Source: Uranotaenia lowii (lineage: Eukaryota; Arthropoda; Insecta; Diptera; Culicidae). From it: a stretch of 64,000 nucleotides of DNA. The notes beneath the pieces are model-generated. The model saw only the letters and a program-made list of their open reading frames with translations. It made no database searches and was not told the DNA's origin. Below, one piece after another: positions 46,614-59,533 of the stretch. The DNA lies in contig NC_073691.1 in NCBI RefSeq assembly GCF_029784155.1, forward strand, positions 55,107,356 through 55,171,355. Reading direction: 5' to 3'. Position numbers and translations under genes: made by a program. Within the stretch, counting starts at the first letter, position 1; every line of letters begins with the position of its first letter.

Positions 46614-47992
46614 CACACAGGGGTAAACTATGAAAAAGGCGATCAAAACTATTTTACGCCGAAACTCTGCGTTTTAGACCTATAGTGTCTTCGAGACAAA
46701 TGGCCACCATGACAAGGGCTAAAAAATTAGTTTCTTGAAAAATAGATTAATCCACCTAGTAGTGAGTTAGAAAAACTAACTTTTTTAATATCCATTTTAG
46801 AGCTGTATTGTCTGAGAAAAGTTTTTAGCTTGTACCAATTCTAGCAACTTTGCTAAAGAAGTCATATCTGTAACATTAATAGTTTCAAAGTTATGACAAT
46901 TTTTAGAAAAATAACACCAATTTTCAGTTTTTTCAACATAACTGTTTTGCGCGTGATTTTTCATATAAAATATGTTCTAGAGAGTTTTGAAGATAGAAAA
47001 GTTGTACACATTTGCTGAATATACTGTATAGAAATTTTGAAGTTTAAACGAGATATCTTAAAAATACTTAACAAAAATAGTCATTTTGAACTGGTTATAT
47101 CTCCTGAGTTCGGACGAGTTCGGTTACATATTTTACAGTTTTGAAATCAGAAAAGTATCGCCTTTCAAAAAATATACAACTCAAAGTGGCCAATTTTGAT
47201 CTTCATTGTGTAAATGTCAATAGAAGTGAGATAAAAATTAAGTTTTGATACTAATTTGAACCCATCTACCATCTCAAGTCCAAGTGGTTCAAGTAGGCCT
47301 ACTGTTAGGAATCGTACATGTTGCAGCCTAATAGTAATAGTTATGCTCAAATTAGTATAAAAACTTCACTTTCGGTTCACTTCTATTGACATTTACACTA
47401 TGAAGGTCACAATTGGCCACTTTGAATTGTACATTATTTGAAAGGCGATACTTTTCTGATTTCAAAACTGTAAAATATGTACCCGAACTCGTCCGAACTC
47501 AGGAGATATAACCAGTTCAAAATGACTATTTTTGTTAAGTATTTTTAAGATATCTCGTTTAAACTTCAAAATTTCTATACAGTATATTCAGCAAAAGTGT
47601 ACAACTTTTCTGTCTTCAAAACTCTCTAGAACATATTTTATATGAAAAATCACGCGCAAAACAGTTATGTTGAAAAAACTGAAAATTGGTGTTATTTTTC
47701 TAAAAATTGTCATAACTTTGAAACTATTAATGTTACAGATATGACTTCTTTAGCAAAGTTGCTAGAATTGGTACAAGCTAAAAACTTTTCTCAGACAATA
47801 CAGCTCTAAAATGGATATTAAAAAAGTTAGTTTTTCTTACTCACTACTAGGTGGATTAATCTATTTTTCAAGAAACTAATTTTTTAGCCCTTGTCATGGT
47901 GGCCATTTGTCTCGAAGACACTATAGGTCTAAAACGCATAGTTTCGGCGTAAAATAGTTTTGATCGCCTGTTTCATAGTTTACCCCTGTGTG
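46614..47992. mobile_element. Fold-back element with 650-bp inverted arms
   Basis: The left arm (about 46614-47262) and right arm (about 47345-47992) are near-identical inverse copies, starting CACACAGGGGTAAACTATG at both ends, with a spacer of about 82 bp. A 5-bp duplication CGGCG (46609-46613 and 47993-47997) flanks it inside the RTE copy. Sampled segments show only scattered differences, for example GAAAAAGGCG versus GAAACAGGCG. No coding sequence. It is a long-TIR MITE or fold-back transposon; I cannot assign the superfamily. Confidence 0.88.
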
Positions 47993-48003
47993 CGGCGGAG
48001 GTC

Positions 48004-49485
48004 TGTAACCTTGAGGTTGTCTTGCCCCGTTAAACCCCCACAGAGCAAGCCATATTGGAATGTTCCTTCTGAACACTCAAAGCTTTTAAGAGTCCATCAA
48101 GTAGTTCATCGACAATTTTCCCATGGAACTCACTTTAGTAGGGACAAAATATGTAAGTAGGCGAGATTAAATTGGTTCAGCTAGGTTAAAATAAAAATAA
48201 ATAAGACACTCCAAATTAAAATGATATCAGGGAAAACATTCAGCAGATTTAAATTTAAAATACACAAACACACACAAAGCTCAAACTTAACGAAACGAGA
48301 ATAACAGCAACTAAACGTCAGTGGAAAATGGAACGGATGTTGGGTCAGAGGGGACTTCCTTTCCACCTGTGGTCACGCAAGCGCAAGCACGTATTCAGCG
48401 CACAGTTAACTAAGTTACAACCGTGAACGTTAACATCAATATTTGTGGAAAGTTTAAATAAGCTTCGAAAGCAATCAAGTCAAGTGAGTGTGGTTTACCC
48501 TCCATAACAAGTACCCCCCCTAACCATAGTTTTCATCCAGGACCCCTTAAGATTCTGTTTTAAGAATTGGCCTTAAGATTCTGGCTAAAGAATCTGACCA
48601 TAGAATCCCACCAAGTGGGTTCCACAGAGCTTCCGTTCGCACGAGGCGAACGGACCAGTGAATTGCCGCTTTTCAATCCGCTACTCTGCCATTCATTGTC
48701 ATCCTGAGTCAGGAGGATTCCAAGCAACGAATCCTACCAAGGCGACTCAACCAACTCCCGTTACACGTGGCAACTGGGCAGGTGAGCAGAAACACTGGTC
48801 AGAAGGTCCCGACCAACCCTTGTCCATCCGCTAGTTGGGTCCAGAAAATTGCCGTCCCAAGAGGTAAAGGATCCAACGAAATCAGTGGGCAACTACAGCG
48901 GAAAATCCCCAGCAACCCAGAGCCTACAGTAATCGATTGGGTTTCGTTGCTCTGTCGAGGAGCCTGCGGAGCGTAAGCGCTGCGGGCACCATCCAGAGCA
49001 CCAGCTGGAAATTGGCATCCACCACAAGGACAACCATAACCGCCAAACCGACTCATATCGATCTGGTTCCAGAGGGTGTTGTTTGATCCCTTCAAACGGG
49101 TTCGTAAAAATTCATTCAACTACCCTCTGGTTCCATAGCTTCGAATGGTCAATTGATGACCACGATTGAAGACGCAGCATCGAAGGGTTCCCGTTACAGC
49201 CGGCCGGTACCAGCAGCAGCAGCGAAGCAGAACACACCCTACACACCCACACTACACAGAGTAAGTTTATAATACATAACATTTTGCTTACAAAAATCAT
49301 TTGTGTGTTCTTCTTGGATATCCGACCAGTTCCCTTATAGCGAGAGCCGACCTTGAGCTCAAAGCGTTTCTCCAACTCTAGCTGGCCCAGCAAAAGAGGC
49401 GTATGAAGCCCACCCCAGACGGTTGCCGTGGCTTGACCAGCAACTAGGGACTATTGGCGACCTCCTTCCGAGAGAGCAAGTAATA
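48004..49485 (+). mobile_element. Solo-LTR-like insertion (1.48 kb) in the RTE copy
   Basis: A 4-bp duplication GGTC flanks it (48000-48003 and 49486-49489), and removing it restores RTE sequence. It begins TGTAACCTTGAGG and ends GCAAGTAATA. No coding domain is seen. Length, TGTNACC start, TA-type end and 4-bp duplication parallel the insertion at 33451-34894, so both may be solo LTRs of related Ty3/gypsy-type elements. The two bodies are not obviously identical by eye. Confidence 0.6.
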
Positions 49486-49489
49486 GGTC

Positions 49490-50213
49490 GTATCGACACC
49501 CAACTTTCACTCGCACCGTTGGACACGCGCAACTCTCAGTCGTATCTCGCCAAGGACTGCAATGTCTGCGCTTCGTTTGTTGCAAACATCAAGAAGGCTC
49601 CTTCTCCATTTTCGGCTGATGCAGATGTGGTCAATTTGATTTTCTGTTCGGCCATCTCTGGATACCCAAGTGACCTTATGTGCTGGTCGATGGGGGAAGA
49701 GCGATCCATCAATCACCATAATGTTGTTGCCACAAAATTCTACAAACAGCTCTCCGTTTTCGCTCATCTGTCCTAGGCCATGGCGCCCCATGATGCGCTC
49801 AAGGTCCTTATTGTCGGAGTCAATCTTTGCGTTGAAGTTGGCGTCAGTTGGCGCATCTAACACTGGACCATTGTAAGGTTTCTAACCCGTGTTCTGAATC
49901 TGGCTACGATTATTCTTTCGTTTATCGGTTCCCATCTTATGAGGGCCGCATGGGCCTGCGGGCTTAATAGGAAACCAACTCCTCGTTCCCGAGTAGCGTG
50001 TTCTCCTCGTATGCCAGAGTAAAGCAGTACTTGCCCAGACTGTGTCTTGTGTTCTCCAGTGTTAGGCCAACGGACTTCGCTCAGTCCCAATATCTCTAGC
50101 TTGAGGCGGCTAGCTTCTCTAGCAAGTTGAGCCAGCTTACCTGGCTGGGCAAGGGTCAAAACATTCCAAGTTCCAATTTTAGTCCGTGTTTTCATGCTAA
50201 AAGTCGTTGCCAA
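49490..50213 (-). pseudogene. RTE-like endonuclease (APE-type) domain
   Basis: Two overlapping minus frames, 50213-49857 and 49863-49507, give one endonuclease with a single frameshift near 49860. It starts MATTFSMKTRTKIGTWNVLT, where TWNV is the typical first motif with the metal-coordinating Asn. Next come LEILGLSEVRWP (catalytic Glu region) and ERGVGFLLSPQAHAAL. After the frameshift come DAPTDANFNAKIDSDNKDLE and QIDHICISRKWRRSLLDV (late Asp-His motif). The SDHHLV-type segment expected after that appears altered. It is cut at 49489 by the solo-LTR-like insertion. Confidence 0.88.
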
Positions 50214-50565
50214 AGTTCCAATTCGGTTATTTCTTCTCTCACTTTCCGTAACAATACAAGATATCAGGAGCAGTAGGTTGTTAGCCTAAAGTCCCTATCC
50301 CGCGATGGGCTGCCATCTTGGACTTAGCTGGCGGGAGCCGCATTTCATAAATTCAGCTGCTCGCTGCGAGACAGACGCTGTTCGAGTCGAGCCGCCCCTG
50401 ACATGGAGAACAGACGCTCGGTTGTTGTTGCACGATGCCCCTGACCTGGAGAACAGACGCGTGAGGCCGGGAATGGGTACCCGATCTCGGCTTAGGTTAC
50501 TCGCATCCCAGCCGGCCCGTGGGGAGGTAGAGATAGGAGTTGTGAATAAGAGGTGATATGACCAC

Positions 50566-53053
50566 TATGGGGTCTCATGTTGCACATTATCCACCATTTA
50601 CCAACCAAATTAGAAATAACTCAACAATATTTTCTTCAATCGAAAAATATTAACATCGCTAGAACGTGCACAAGGAATGCTCAACTGAACCAGGTTGTTA
50701 TGGTGATGCTAAAATAAGCTTGCTAGATTGCCTGATTTTAACCGGACTTGTCCGGCCCGGTTTCCAGGATTTCGTAGAAAAATGTTTGGATTTTGCACAG
50801 AATTATTCACTTTCTTTCAAAATCGAACGAAAAAAAACTTAAACTGAGTTATTATTATTTGTATTGCTACGTTCGTACACGATTTTTTGAGCATGTAGTA
50901 TTTAAATAATCATGTACAGTTTTTCGGAAGCCTGATGAACGATTCAAATTCTGCTGATGTTTTTTCATGAGAAAATATATTTTCAAATGCATTCTTTTTA
51001 ATTTTTATTGAATAATTTCGAGGTTTTGACAAAAATTTTTTAGATAAAAAAGCCCGGATTCGCCTGGTTCGGATATGTCAGGGAAAAAAATTGGCAACCT
51101 TAAATGCTAAGAACTAAACGATTTATTTAATCTTTAATCTTTTATTTCGAGGAAAAAAATACGAATAAATCATTATGTTTGATTGATTTTGTGTGTTGAA
51201 CCAATTTATAATGAGGCTAAATTAGGTTTTTTTTTTCAGAGTAAATCAGTGAAACTTCATAAAATTGTTGTTCAGTTTTACTGCCTTAACGGTGAATGAC
51301 AGGAGTTGAATATGATCGAGGAGATATTTTATAAGTACCGTTTTCATCAAGCGCTGACTATCTATTCTGAAGTGATAGAATCGGAGGGGGTTAAGTCTAC
51401 CACAAAAGTTTTCTAAGAAAAAAAGCAGGACATTCTGAGAAAAAAGCGACACAAATAGAAAAAAAAGCGGGACGGCGCACAGTGGTCCAAAACCCAGAAA
51501 AGCTGACAGAAAATCGATTTTTGAAGCGCTCATAATTATCTATCCAAATATTTCATCGTGTTCCGGCATTTTCAAGCTAAATGAAACCATGAAAATGATA
51601 GTCTTAAGTTTACCTGTTTCGGAGTTCTCAAAGAAATGCTAAGAAAAGATTGAATATTTTTTGAAAAATTCCCAAATATTTGCTTACATTGAAAAACGAA
51701 TAGATATTCAAATCGCGAATATATATTGCTTTGCAATTATTTTTATATTTTTGTTAGGCATATTTTACATTTTATCTAATAAAAATTTGTGATTTGGAAT
51801 AAAGTTGACATTTTTTATATGAAATTTAGTTGCAAAAAACTATAAATATTTTGAATTTTATAACTTCAACTAGAGATTTAAAAAAAACTCCACATAACTC
51901 CACTCTAATTTTACGTTGGATAGATTCCCACATTTCTGGGCCACAAAATATGGCAAATTGGGCTGCCTTTTTTTGCCATTTTTGAAGAACGACGTCAAAG
52001 AGTTGAACCACTTTTTTCATCAAATTTGAATTATAAGCCAATAACCTCCAGGATCACGAACTAAATTGATATTCAATTGGATCTCTAGGTTGATTTTTCT
52101 CAAAAATCCATTCATAAAACATCCTTTTCATATTTTGAAGCTCTATCAGTATAAATTTCTGTGTTATTTTTACTATTAGGAAAACTCCCAAAACATAATT
52201 AAATTTCGGTTTCTCATATATCCTATATCATATAACCTTTTGCTGTTCAATATTCATGAGAACCAAATGAAACTTTAAAAATTGTTAGAAACTTTAATGG
52301 TATTATTTAAAAAATATGAAATATGAAATAAATTTAAAAATAAAAATTAAAAATAAAATTAAAAAAAAATAGAAAATATGAAGCAAAAAGTTTGTATTTC
52401 TCGTTTAAAATGTAAATTAAGTGTTTTTGTGTTAAAACAACCATTGCTATAATAAATGATCGTTTAAGAAAAAAAGCCTACAAACCATAATTTAAAAATT
52501 TTGATCAGTAATGGCGAAATCGTTGAACAATTCTCATCTATCATAAAATTTCTATATTGACTCGTTAATTAATGAAAAATTATAAAAGTGATCCGATACT
52601 AGAGCGTTGTCAGGTCAATCTGTATTGATTTAATTTCATATGTATTGTAATTTTGAGAAAATTTTTTGGCAACTTCGTTTTTGGCAACATCCAAAAAATA
52701 CGTTTTTTTTTGTCTCTTTTTTATTTTTTATTTTCATTTCAAATTAATCAAAATTAATGTAAAATGGAATATTAGCATGAAATTTGTCAATTCGGCTTAA
52801 TTATGATGGTTTTAAACAGTAAAAACTTTAATTTTTCCATGTTTCACTGCTTAAAACTAATGGAATTGAGTCAAATTGAAAATTTTTATGCTAATATAAA
52901 GTTTTACATCCATTTAGACTTATTTGAAATAAAAATCAAAAATAAAAGAGTGACTAAAAAAACCATTCGATTTTGGCAACGGTTTTTTTGAAAAGTTGCC
53001 CAAAACTAACGGTTTTGTATGAACTGATCAATCAATTTTTCCTTCATTCACAG
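50566..53053. other. Hecw intron 3, 3' part, AT-rich
   Basis: No coding signal other than the splice acceptor CATTCACAG at 53053. A pair of CCGG-rich phrases (near 50744-50763 and 51053-51075) in inverse arrangement may mark a degraded MITE. The rest is AT-rich. Confidence 0.4.
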
Positions 53054-53220
53054 GTCGTAGCATTCCTGCGGCAACCGAACATTTTGGAGATTCTTCGGGA
53101 ACGGCACGGTGCCGCCGCCTGTTCCCGAAATCTACGGGAAAAAATCAACTCCATCCGGGTGGAAGGAACCGCGGCTCTGGATCGGCTCAGCCACGACCTT
53201 CAGCTGACGATCCTGTTAAG
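53054..53220 (+). CDS. Hecw: Hecw coding exon 4, pre-HECT helical region
   Basis: 167 bp between acceptor CACAG (53053) and donor AG|GTAAGT (53221). It encodes VVAFLRQPNILEILRERHGA, then RNLREKINSIRVEGTAALDR and LSHDLQLTILL, a segment placed just upstream of the HECT domain in HECW1/HECW2 (vertebrate form KIVAFLRQPNILEMLQER). It joins in frame to YNDK at the end of exon 3 and ends with two bases of the next codon. The HECT lobe and catalytic Cys must lie on exons past 64000, so intron 4 is at least 10.8 kb. Confidence 0.92.
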
Positions 53221-56200
53221 GTAAGTTTTCTTTAAAAAATTTTAATTTTTAAATATTTTAAATGGGTGAAAGAATACAAAAACAAGTCAAAGACACAATT
53301 AGTGAATGTTCGTTGAAGTGTGTGGTTTATCTATTCGTTTGTGTAAATATCAAAATGGGAAGTTGAACAAAAATTAAAACAGGGAAGCAGCACTCGCTAA
53401 ACTTAAACAAGGACGTTCTAATCCGTGAACTAGAACGGACGATCCTTCCCTCAACCGAGGCTATGGTTCGTTGAATTTTGTTAGCGTGTTGTGTTTTATA
53501 GTTCTGTTTTGCTTTGTTGGAATGGAAAAGATGTTAAAATTTGATTTTGCAAAAAAATCGTTGTTGTGTTTAATTTAAAATAAAACAAATCTTAAGTTTG
53601 CCGTATGAAGGCGACCTTCACGGATTGCTGGAATTAGTTCATATAGGAGTTCGCTTAAATAAAATCCTTGCAAAAATTATGGCACTCAACGAATTGGCAT
53701 TTGCAAATGGCTGGCAACGAAGCAAATCCACCACACGAGATTGTTGGTTTCCACATGCTGTTCGCTTCCTTTTTGTTCTAATTTTTACGATGCCCAGGGT
53801 ACAAATGAAGATGAAAAAATATAAACAACCCCCCAACTAAATGCGAAACCATCTCGTTACATTCACATTGAAGTGCATCCTGTTTGCTGAATGAACTGAA
53901 ATTGTTGTTGATACCTTCTTCGTTCGTGTGTTTCGGTCGACCTTTCAAGAGGATATGTCAGCGAAGCGTACCGATCGGAATGGTGATGAGCTCGAAGTGA
54001 ATATGGATTTATCCCTTCGATCGAGGCATTAATTTTTATTAGGTTGGTTTTGTTTTTCATATCATTTAGATTTTTTTTTACTCAGTAGTGTTCAGTGGAT
54101 GATCCGAATGACCGCACCGTTCAAATGATTGGCTTTCGGTACAAATTTCGAGTAGGGGTAGTCCAAAATAATAACAACTAAACACACACTGCCAAATTTT
54201 TGGTTGGTTGCACCCGATTTCATATTCAATGGACAGTGAGGGTGTTTGGCGAGGATTGTCGAACAAAGTTTATCTTGTTGTTTGTTGTTTTCTCGAGAGT
54301 TGTTGATTTGTTTTTCCCTTAACGCTTCTTTCACTTCGAGATGTTTTTTTTTCAAAACACACTTTTCAAGATATGTGTCATGGAGGAATTCAATTAAGTA
54401 GGAAGAATATCCGGCAATTTAATAATGAAGGTTTTAAAAATAGTTTACAAAATATAAAATTTGTAATATCAACAAACGAAATTTGAAAAACTGAATTTTG
54501 ATACTGAAACTTTTTTTTATTTATCTTCATTCAGATGTTAAAGTAAAATTATTTATTTATTTGTTCTTCATACTTCTTCAGAGTTCATAAATGTCTGGAA
54601 CAAATTTAAAAATAGAATTTGAAGTTTATTGCGGCTTTATCACGTTTCAAAAATAAAACCATATTTTTAAGGTTTTCATAAACAATGAGAAATTGCTAGT
54701 AAAATAACTTTTTCTTGTGCTTTCCACTTCTCTTCACTTCAAGTAGCTCTTATATTTTTTCCGAAGTCACTTTTTATGATAGATACTGATTTTACGTTAT
54801 TCTTTCAAAATTGTATGTATTTAAAGATCTAAAATTCTCTGTTCGTATAGGGTTTTTTTTAAAGGATGAACCATTTCAAATGAAGAAAAAAAAAGTTTAT
54901 TGATTTTGACATTTCGAAATCATCGAATCGATCAGAAAAATATCCTTAAAAATACATAGTCAAATTTATTTGTTTTCAACACGTTTTTCCCAAACAACCA
55001 AAAAAATCCATGCAACACAGACTCATAAAAACTTACCCTTACTCATGCTGTTTAAGAAGTCTTGCACATTAGACCGCTGCAAAAAATGAATTTTTGCTCC
55101 CATATATTTTTCCGATGCCTTTTCGGTCACCAAGAATCAGTATAAAAATTTAGATGATTTGGTTGATTCCTGAGTTAGCACAACGCGTTTTAATTTTGTA
55201 TCGAAATTTTTATTGAAGAAGAAATTTTTGCACATTAAATCATCCAGAAAATTCAAATAAGCTTGAAATGAAGTTGGTCTTTAATTTCTGGTTTTAACTA
55301 CTCATAAGCTTCATTTTTTGCTAACATGAAAAGTAGCTTAGCATTTCATGAAAAAAGTTATAACCATTTCAAAATAAAAAAGCTAAATACACTGAAAAGT
55401 ATTTTAAAATGGCAGACTTTGCTTGCTAGAGCATTTGGTAATTTCATGAGATGTTTTTGCAAAGGTTATATAAACCAATAAATTCTCTGGCTATGCAAGG
55501 TTAGGTTTACGCTTTGTTCACATGAAATGTACTGCAAAAATCAAGGAACATTTTTCATTCAAAGTTATATTTTTTGGAACTTTCAGAACAACTCTGGCGA
55601 TTTTTGAATGAAAAATTTTGTTTTCCCATACAAATTTCCATAAACAATTAAAACTCTTTGCCGCTAATTCACTACTGGATGGATCGCTTCCAAAATTTTT
55701 ATTGCTATTTGTGGCAGCAAAAACAACCGTAATAAGTTATAGGAGGTGTAAAATTTAAGAATTTGAAATTTGCACACAAAGCTTGCAGTGGTCTAATGCA
55801 CATGTTGCTTTTTTTTCAAATACACTCCTTAATATCGAACCACAAAATTGTCAGTTAGCGAAATTGAACGGAATTAAGTAAACAGGTTATCGGTGGGTTA
55901 AAATCCTCTCCCAATAAAGACTTTTTCTCAAGAAATGTCAATTTTCTAAAATTTCAAAAATGAGTTCTTGATACTGATTCAGTTTCAATTTCCTTACAGT
56001 TGCACCCCGATAACCTAAAATCAAATGTGTTGTAAAATTTTGTTTTATTCGTCCAACATGATTTTTTTTTATCTCGATTTGTGTTGAGAAATTCCCGGGT
56101 TTTGACCAAATTTGCCCGGATTTTTGGTCGAGATGCTGGAATCAAATTCCCGGATTTTACCAGGTTTTAAGATAAAATAGCTCAGATTTGCCGTGCGAAA

Positions 56201-58277
56201 GACCATAAAGGGGGCTTTTTGAATTTAGAATTAAGCTTAAAATAATAAAAAAATTCACAATAAATAAGGAAATAGATTACTTACATCATTTTCTTGCTTA
56301 TAAAATATCACACAAACTCATAAAATATAAAATTGTACTGATGAAATGAATTAAAAGTTCCATAACAAATCACAACGAAAGTTTCAAATCAATGATATCT
56401 TCGGTAAGCGATGGATAAATTTTTCAAAATTATGTTTCTTGCTCTGAGCTAGAAATTTTCCTCATAATTTCTAGGCAGTCCGGTTTTCTAATTTTTAAAT
56501 AAATATTCCTCTACCATGGATTAAGAAACTAAATTGAATTCTAAAATAAAAGTAAGATCAGGTTAAATTAACCATGATTTATTGTTTGGAAAATAATGAT
56601 AATTGTAATTTATTATTCATCTTTACATTTCTTTTCTTCACTTTCAACTGAAGGGTTGATTGAAAAATTCCACTGTAGTGTTTTGAATTTGAGGAAAAAA
56701 AAAATAATTTGAAATGTGAATTTTTAATAAGGAATAAAAATTAAGGTTTAAATTTTTAAAACACCAAAAATTTAGAATTGAAAATCATATTTCTGAAAAT
56801 TTAAAAAGCTTGACTTTAAAATACGCTTAATTCATTTAAAAACTGTTCTTTAAAATACTGTTAATTCATTTGATACTTAAAGTTTAAATATGAAGTTTAA
56901 AAAGACAAGTTTTTTGTTACCATTTAAGAAGGATTTTTTTTTTCAATAAACGCGTCTCACTATTATAAAAACTTATTTAGAGAATTTAATTGATAACTCT
57001 AAAGAGAAGCATTTTGGTGCTTACGTTTTAATGATTGATTTGGTAGATTTAAGCGTCCTGAATTTGAATCTTTTGTCAAATTTTGACTATCACATTTAGT
57101 TTTGGTGATATGGAGTTTTAAAATGTGTCGATTTTAAGCAAAATCAATCATGATCTATAAACAGAGCCGGATTAAGCCATCTGGGGGGCCAAGGCAATTT
57201 TTCTCGGGGGCCCTTATGAATTTTTTTTTCATATGCCTTCCCACAGAATACGTAATATTTTGATCATATAAAGGAACTTGGAATGAGTTCAGTATATTGC
57301 CAGATTATCCGGATTTAAAAGAACATGTTCAAATATTCAATTTTAATATTTAGGAATGCTGGGGTTCAGCCCAGTTCGCCGAAAATCTTAGAAGAACGCC
57401 CAGTTTTTGACAGATTTATTCACATTACTTGCTCAAACAAAAAACTGAAGTTGAGTTATTACAATTTTTTATTTTTATGTAAAACGGAAACCAGCTGGTT
57501 TCTTTTTTTTTCAATAACGTATAAGTAAATTGGCTTTTAAATATACGTTATTGAAAAAAAAAGAAATCAGCTTAGTATTTGCATTGAAATAACAATTATT
57601 TCCGGTGTCTTCCAACAATAATTGTTAATACATCACGTGGAAATATTGCAAAAGAGTTAATCTTTCTTAAAACTCTGATTAAAGCTGTATAATGCAAAAT
57701 TCTTTCCAATTTATTTAATAACTCTATCATCACCCAAAATACTCTGATTTAGAAAACATCAAAGATAGATATTAAAATGTTTTTCTTTTCATGATTAATT
57801 GCAGATCATCGAAAGCAAGTTAGAAAGATCGAAAGCAGAATGAATATTTCCATCATGACAATTGGGAAACATTAAGATTTAGAATTAAAATTCTTGAAAT
57901 TAATTCAAATTCCATAGAGATACAGATATGAGAGTTCAAGAGTAAAATTCGAAACCAAAGATCGGATTTCATTCTGAACCACAATTCAGTGTCTCAAGTT
58001 AAAATCATTATTTCAAGTCAAGATTTGAGTAACAGTTAACAAATGAATTTCAAATTCAAAATATAAAAAAAACAAAGTTGCAATCAGAGCGAAAGCAGGA
58101 ATTACAAAATTTATAATTTAATTTCAAATGTTTTATTTCAATTTCATATCCTTAAAAAATCATTTTCATAAAAACAGTGGAAATCGAAAAAATAATGTGG
58201 ATTATTAACAATATTGTATAAAAAATAAGATTCTTATCAAATCAAATGGTAAAAAACAAAAATGCTTGTCAAATATA
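53221..58277. other. Hecw intron 4, first part, no exon recognised
   Basis: AT-rich with only short frames and no HECT-like segment. CAGAGCCGGATTAAGCC at 57162 followed by GGGGGCC-rich sequence resembles one end of an old hAT-type repeat; the other end is not found. CCCGGATTT/CCCGGGTTT phrases near 56095-56160 look like another degraded interspersed repeat. Confidence 0.4.
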
Positions 58278-58353
58278 GCCGCAAACCGTAGCGTAGAGGA
58301 TAGCCTTCAAGTCTTCTAAGCCAGTGGGCATGAGATCGAATCGCGGTCACGGC
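58278..58353 (+). other. tRNA-derived SINE head or tRNA pseudogene
   Basis: Box A-like TAGCGTAGAGG, then a box B-like AGATCGAATCGC, in tRNA order. Ends GCCG...CGGC can pair partly. It sits 17 bp from the left end of the ITmD37E element. Probably a SINE remnant. Confidence 0.5.
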
Positions 58354-58370
58354 ATACGTAGTACACTTTA

Positions 58371-59531
58371 AAGGGTGATACGGTCAAAATTTGGTCAAGG
58401 GAAAACGCGTGTAAATCGGTGAAATCGTTTATTTATAAAAAAACAAATTAAATTTCTTTTTCATGTTTAATTAGTATGAAACTCAGGAAAAATATTCAGT
58501 TAGGCTTCCGCTTTTCCAAATCCGAATTGCCGGGCCTTACGCTTAACCCCTGCCATCAGATTTTGTACATCCACCTTGTCCACTTTTTTGGCCGCAGAAA
58601 GCCAATTTGCTGCTCGTCCTTAGCAGTTTTTTTTGTCTTCTTTAGGTTCCGCTTGACAATAGCTCAGTATTTCTCAATTGGGCGGAGTTCTGGCGTGTTG
58701 GGAGGGTTCTTGTCCTTGAGAACCACCTGCACATTGTTGGCGGCGTACCACTCCATGGCCTTTTCACCGTTATGGCAAGATGCCAAATCTGGCCAAAACA
58801 GTATGGAACAACCGTGTTTCTTCACGAAAGGCAGCAGACGTTTATTCAAACACTCTTTCACGTAAATTTCTTGGTTGACAGTCCCGGAAGCTATGAAAAT
58901 GCTGCTTTTCAAGCCACAGGTACAGATGGCTTGCCAAATCAGATATTTCTTCGCGAACTTTGACAGTTTCATGTGCTTGAAAATATCTGCTACCTTTCCC
59001 TTTCTTTTGCCGTATAAAACTCCTGTCCCGGAAGCTGCTTGTAGTCGGCTTTGACGTAGGTTTCGTCGTCCATTACCACGCAGTCAAACTTCGTCAGTAT
59101 CGTCGTGTAAAGCCTCCGGGATCGCGCTTTGGCCTTCGTATTTTGTTTATCATCGCGATTTGGAGTCACTACCTTCTTGTAAGTCGATAGTTCAGCTCAT
59201 TTTTGGCTCGATGCACGGTTGTAGACGATACACCCAGCTTATTTGCGGCATCTCGGAGAGAGAGGTTAGGGTTTCGCTTGAAACTACCGCCAACTCTCTT
59301 TGTCGTCTCAGCGGCTTCCGGTTTTCGATTTTCGATTCGAGCAAAATTTTGATACGCTGCTCTTCTTCCTTGGACGGCATTTTGACAACTGAAGAGTGAA
59401 TTCCAAAATCAAAATAGGAGCAACATTCTACACACACACCTTCAAAGTGAGGGGTGTTCAGGTTTTTTAAATGCAAAATTGAAAGAAATACGTCAAGTTG
59501 ATATTGACCAAATTTTGACCGTATCACCCTT
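58371..59531 (-). pseudogene. Full-length but dead ITmD37E element
   Basis: TIRs AAGGGTGATACGGTCAAAAT at both ends (58371 and, complemented, 59531) with TA duplications (58369-58370, 59532-59533); total 1161 bp. Minus-strand transposase: MPSKEEEQRIKILL start (about 59380), a short deletion and frameshifts through the helix-turn-helix, VVMDDETYVKADYKQ, then the frame 58972-58664 with LFWPDLASCHNGEKAMEWYA and ELRPIEKY ending at a TGA where Trp is expected. Both catalytic Asp codons and the Glu are still recognisable with 37-residue D-to-E spacing. The intact TIRs mean it could still be moved in trans. Confidence 0.93.
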
Positions 59532-59533
59532 TA

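Larger units (their letters stand above)
46188..50565 (-). mobile_element. RTE-like LINE copy (5' part) with two nested insertions
   Basis: On the minus strand the order is 5' UTR (50565-50214), endonuclease (50213-49490), an interruption by two other elements, then the linker to RT (46640-46205, with NAFITTSQGTLGKVCGRRSE). It stops at about 46188, where the copy at 12018-13866 continues into RT, so the 3' part is deleted. The 5' UTR has two direct copies of CCCTGACNTGGAGAACAGACGC-type sequence (near 50396 and 50439). Nested inside are a fold-back element (46614-47992) and a solo-LTR-like insertion (48004-49485). The copy lies in Hecw intron 3, antisense to the gene. Confidence 0.85.
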
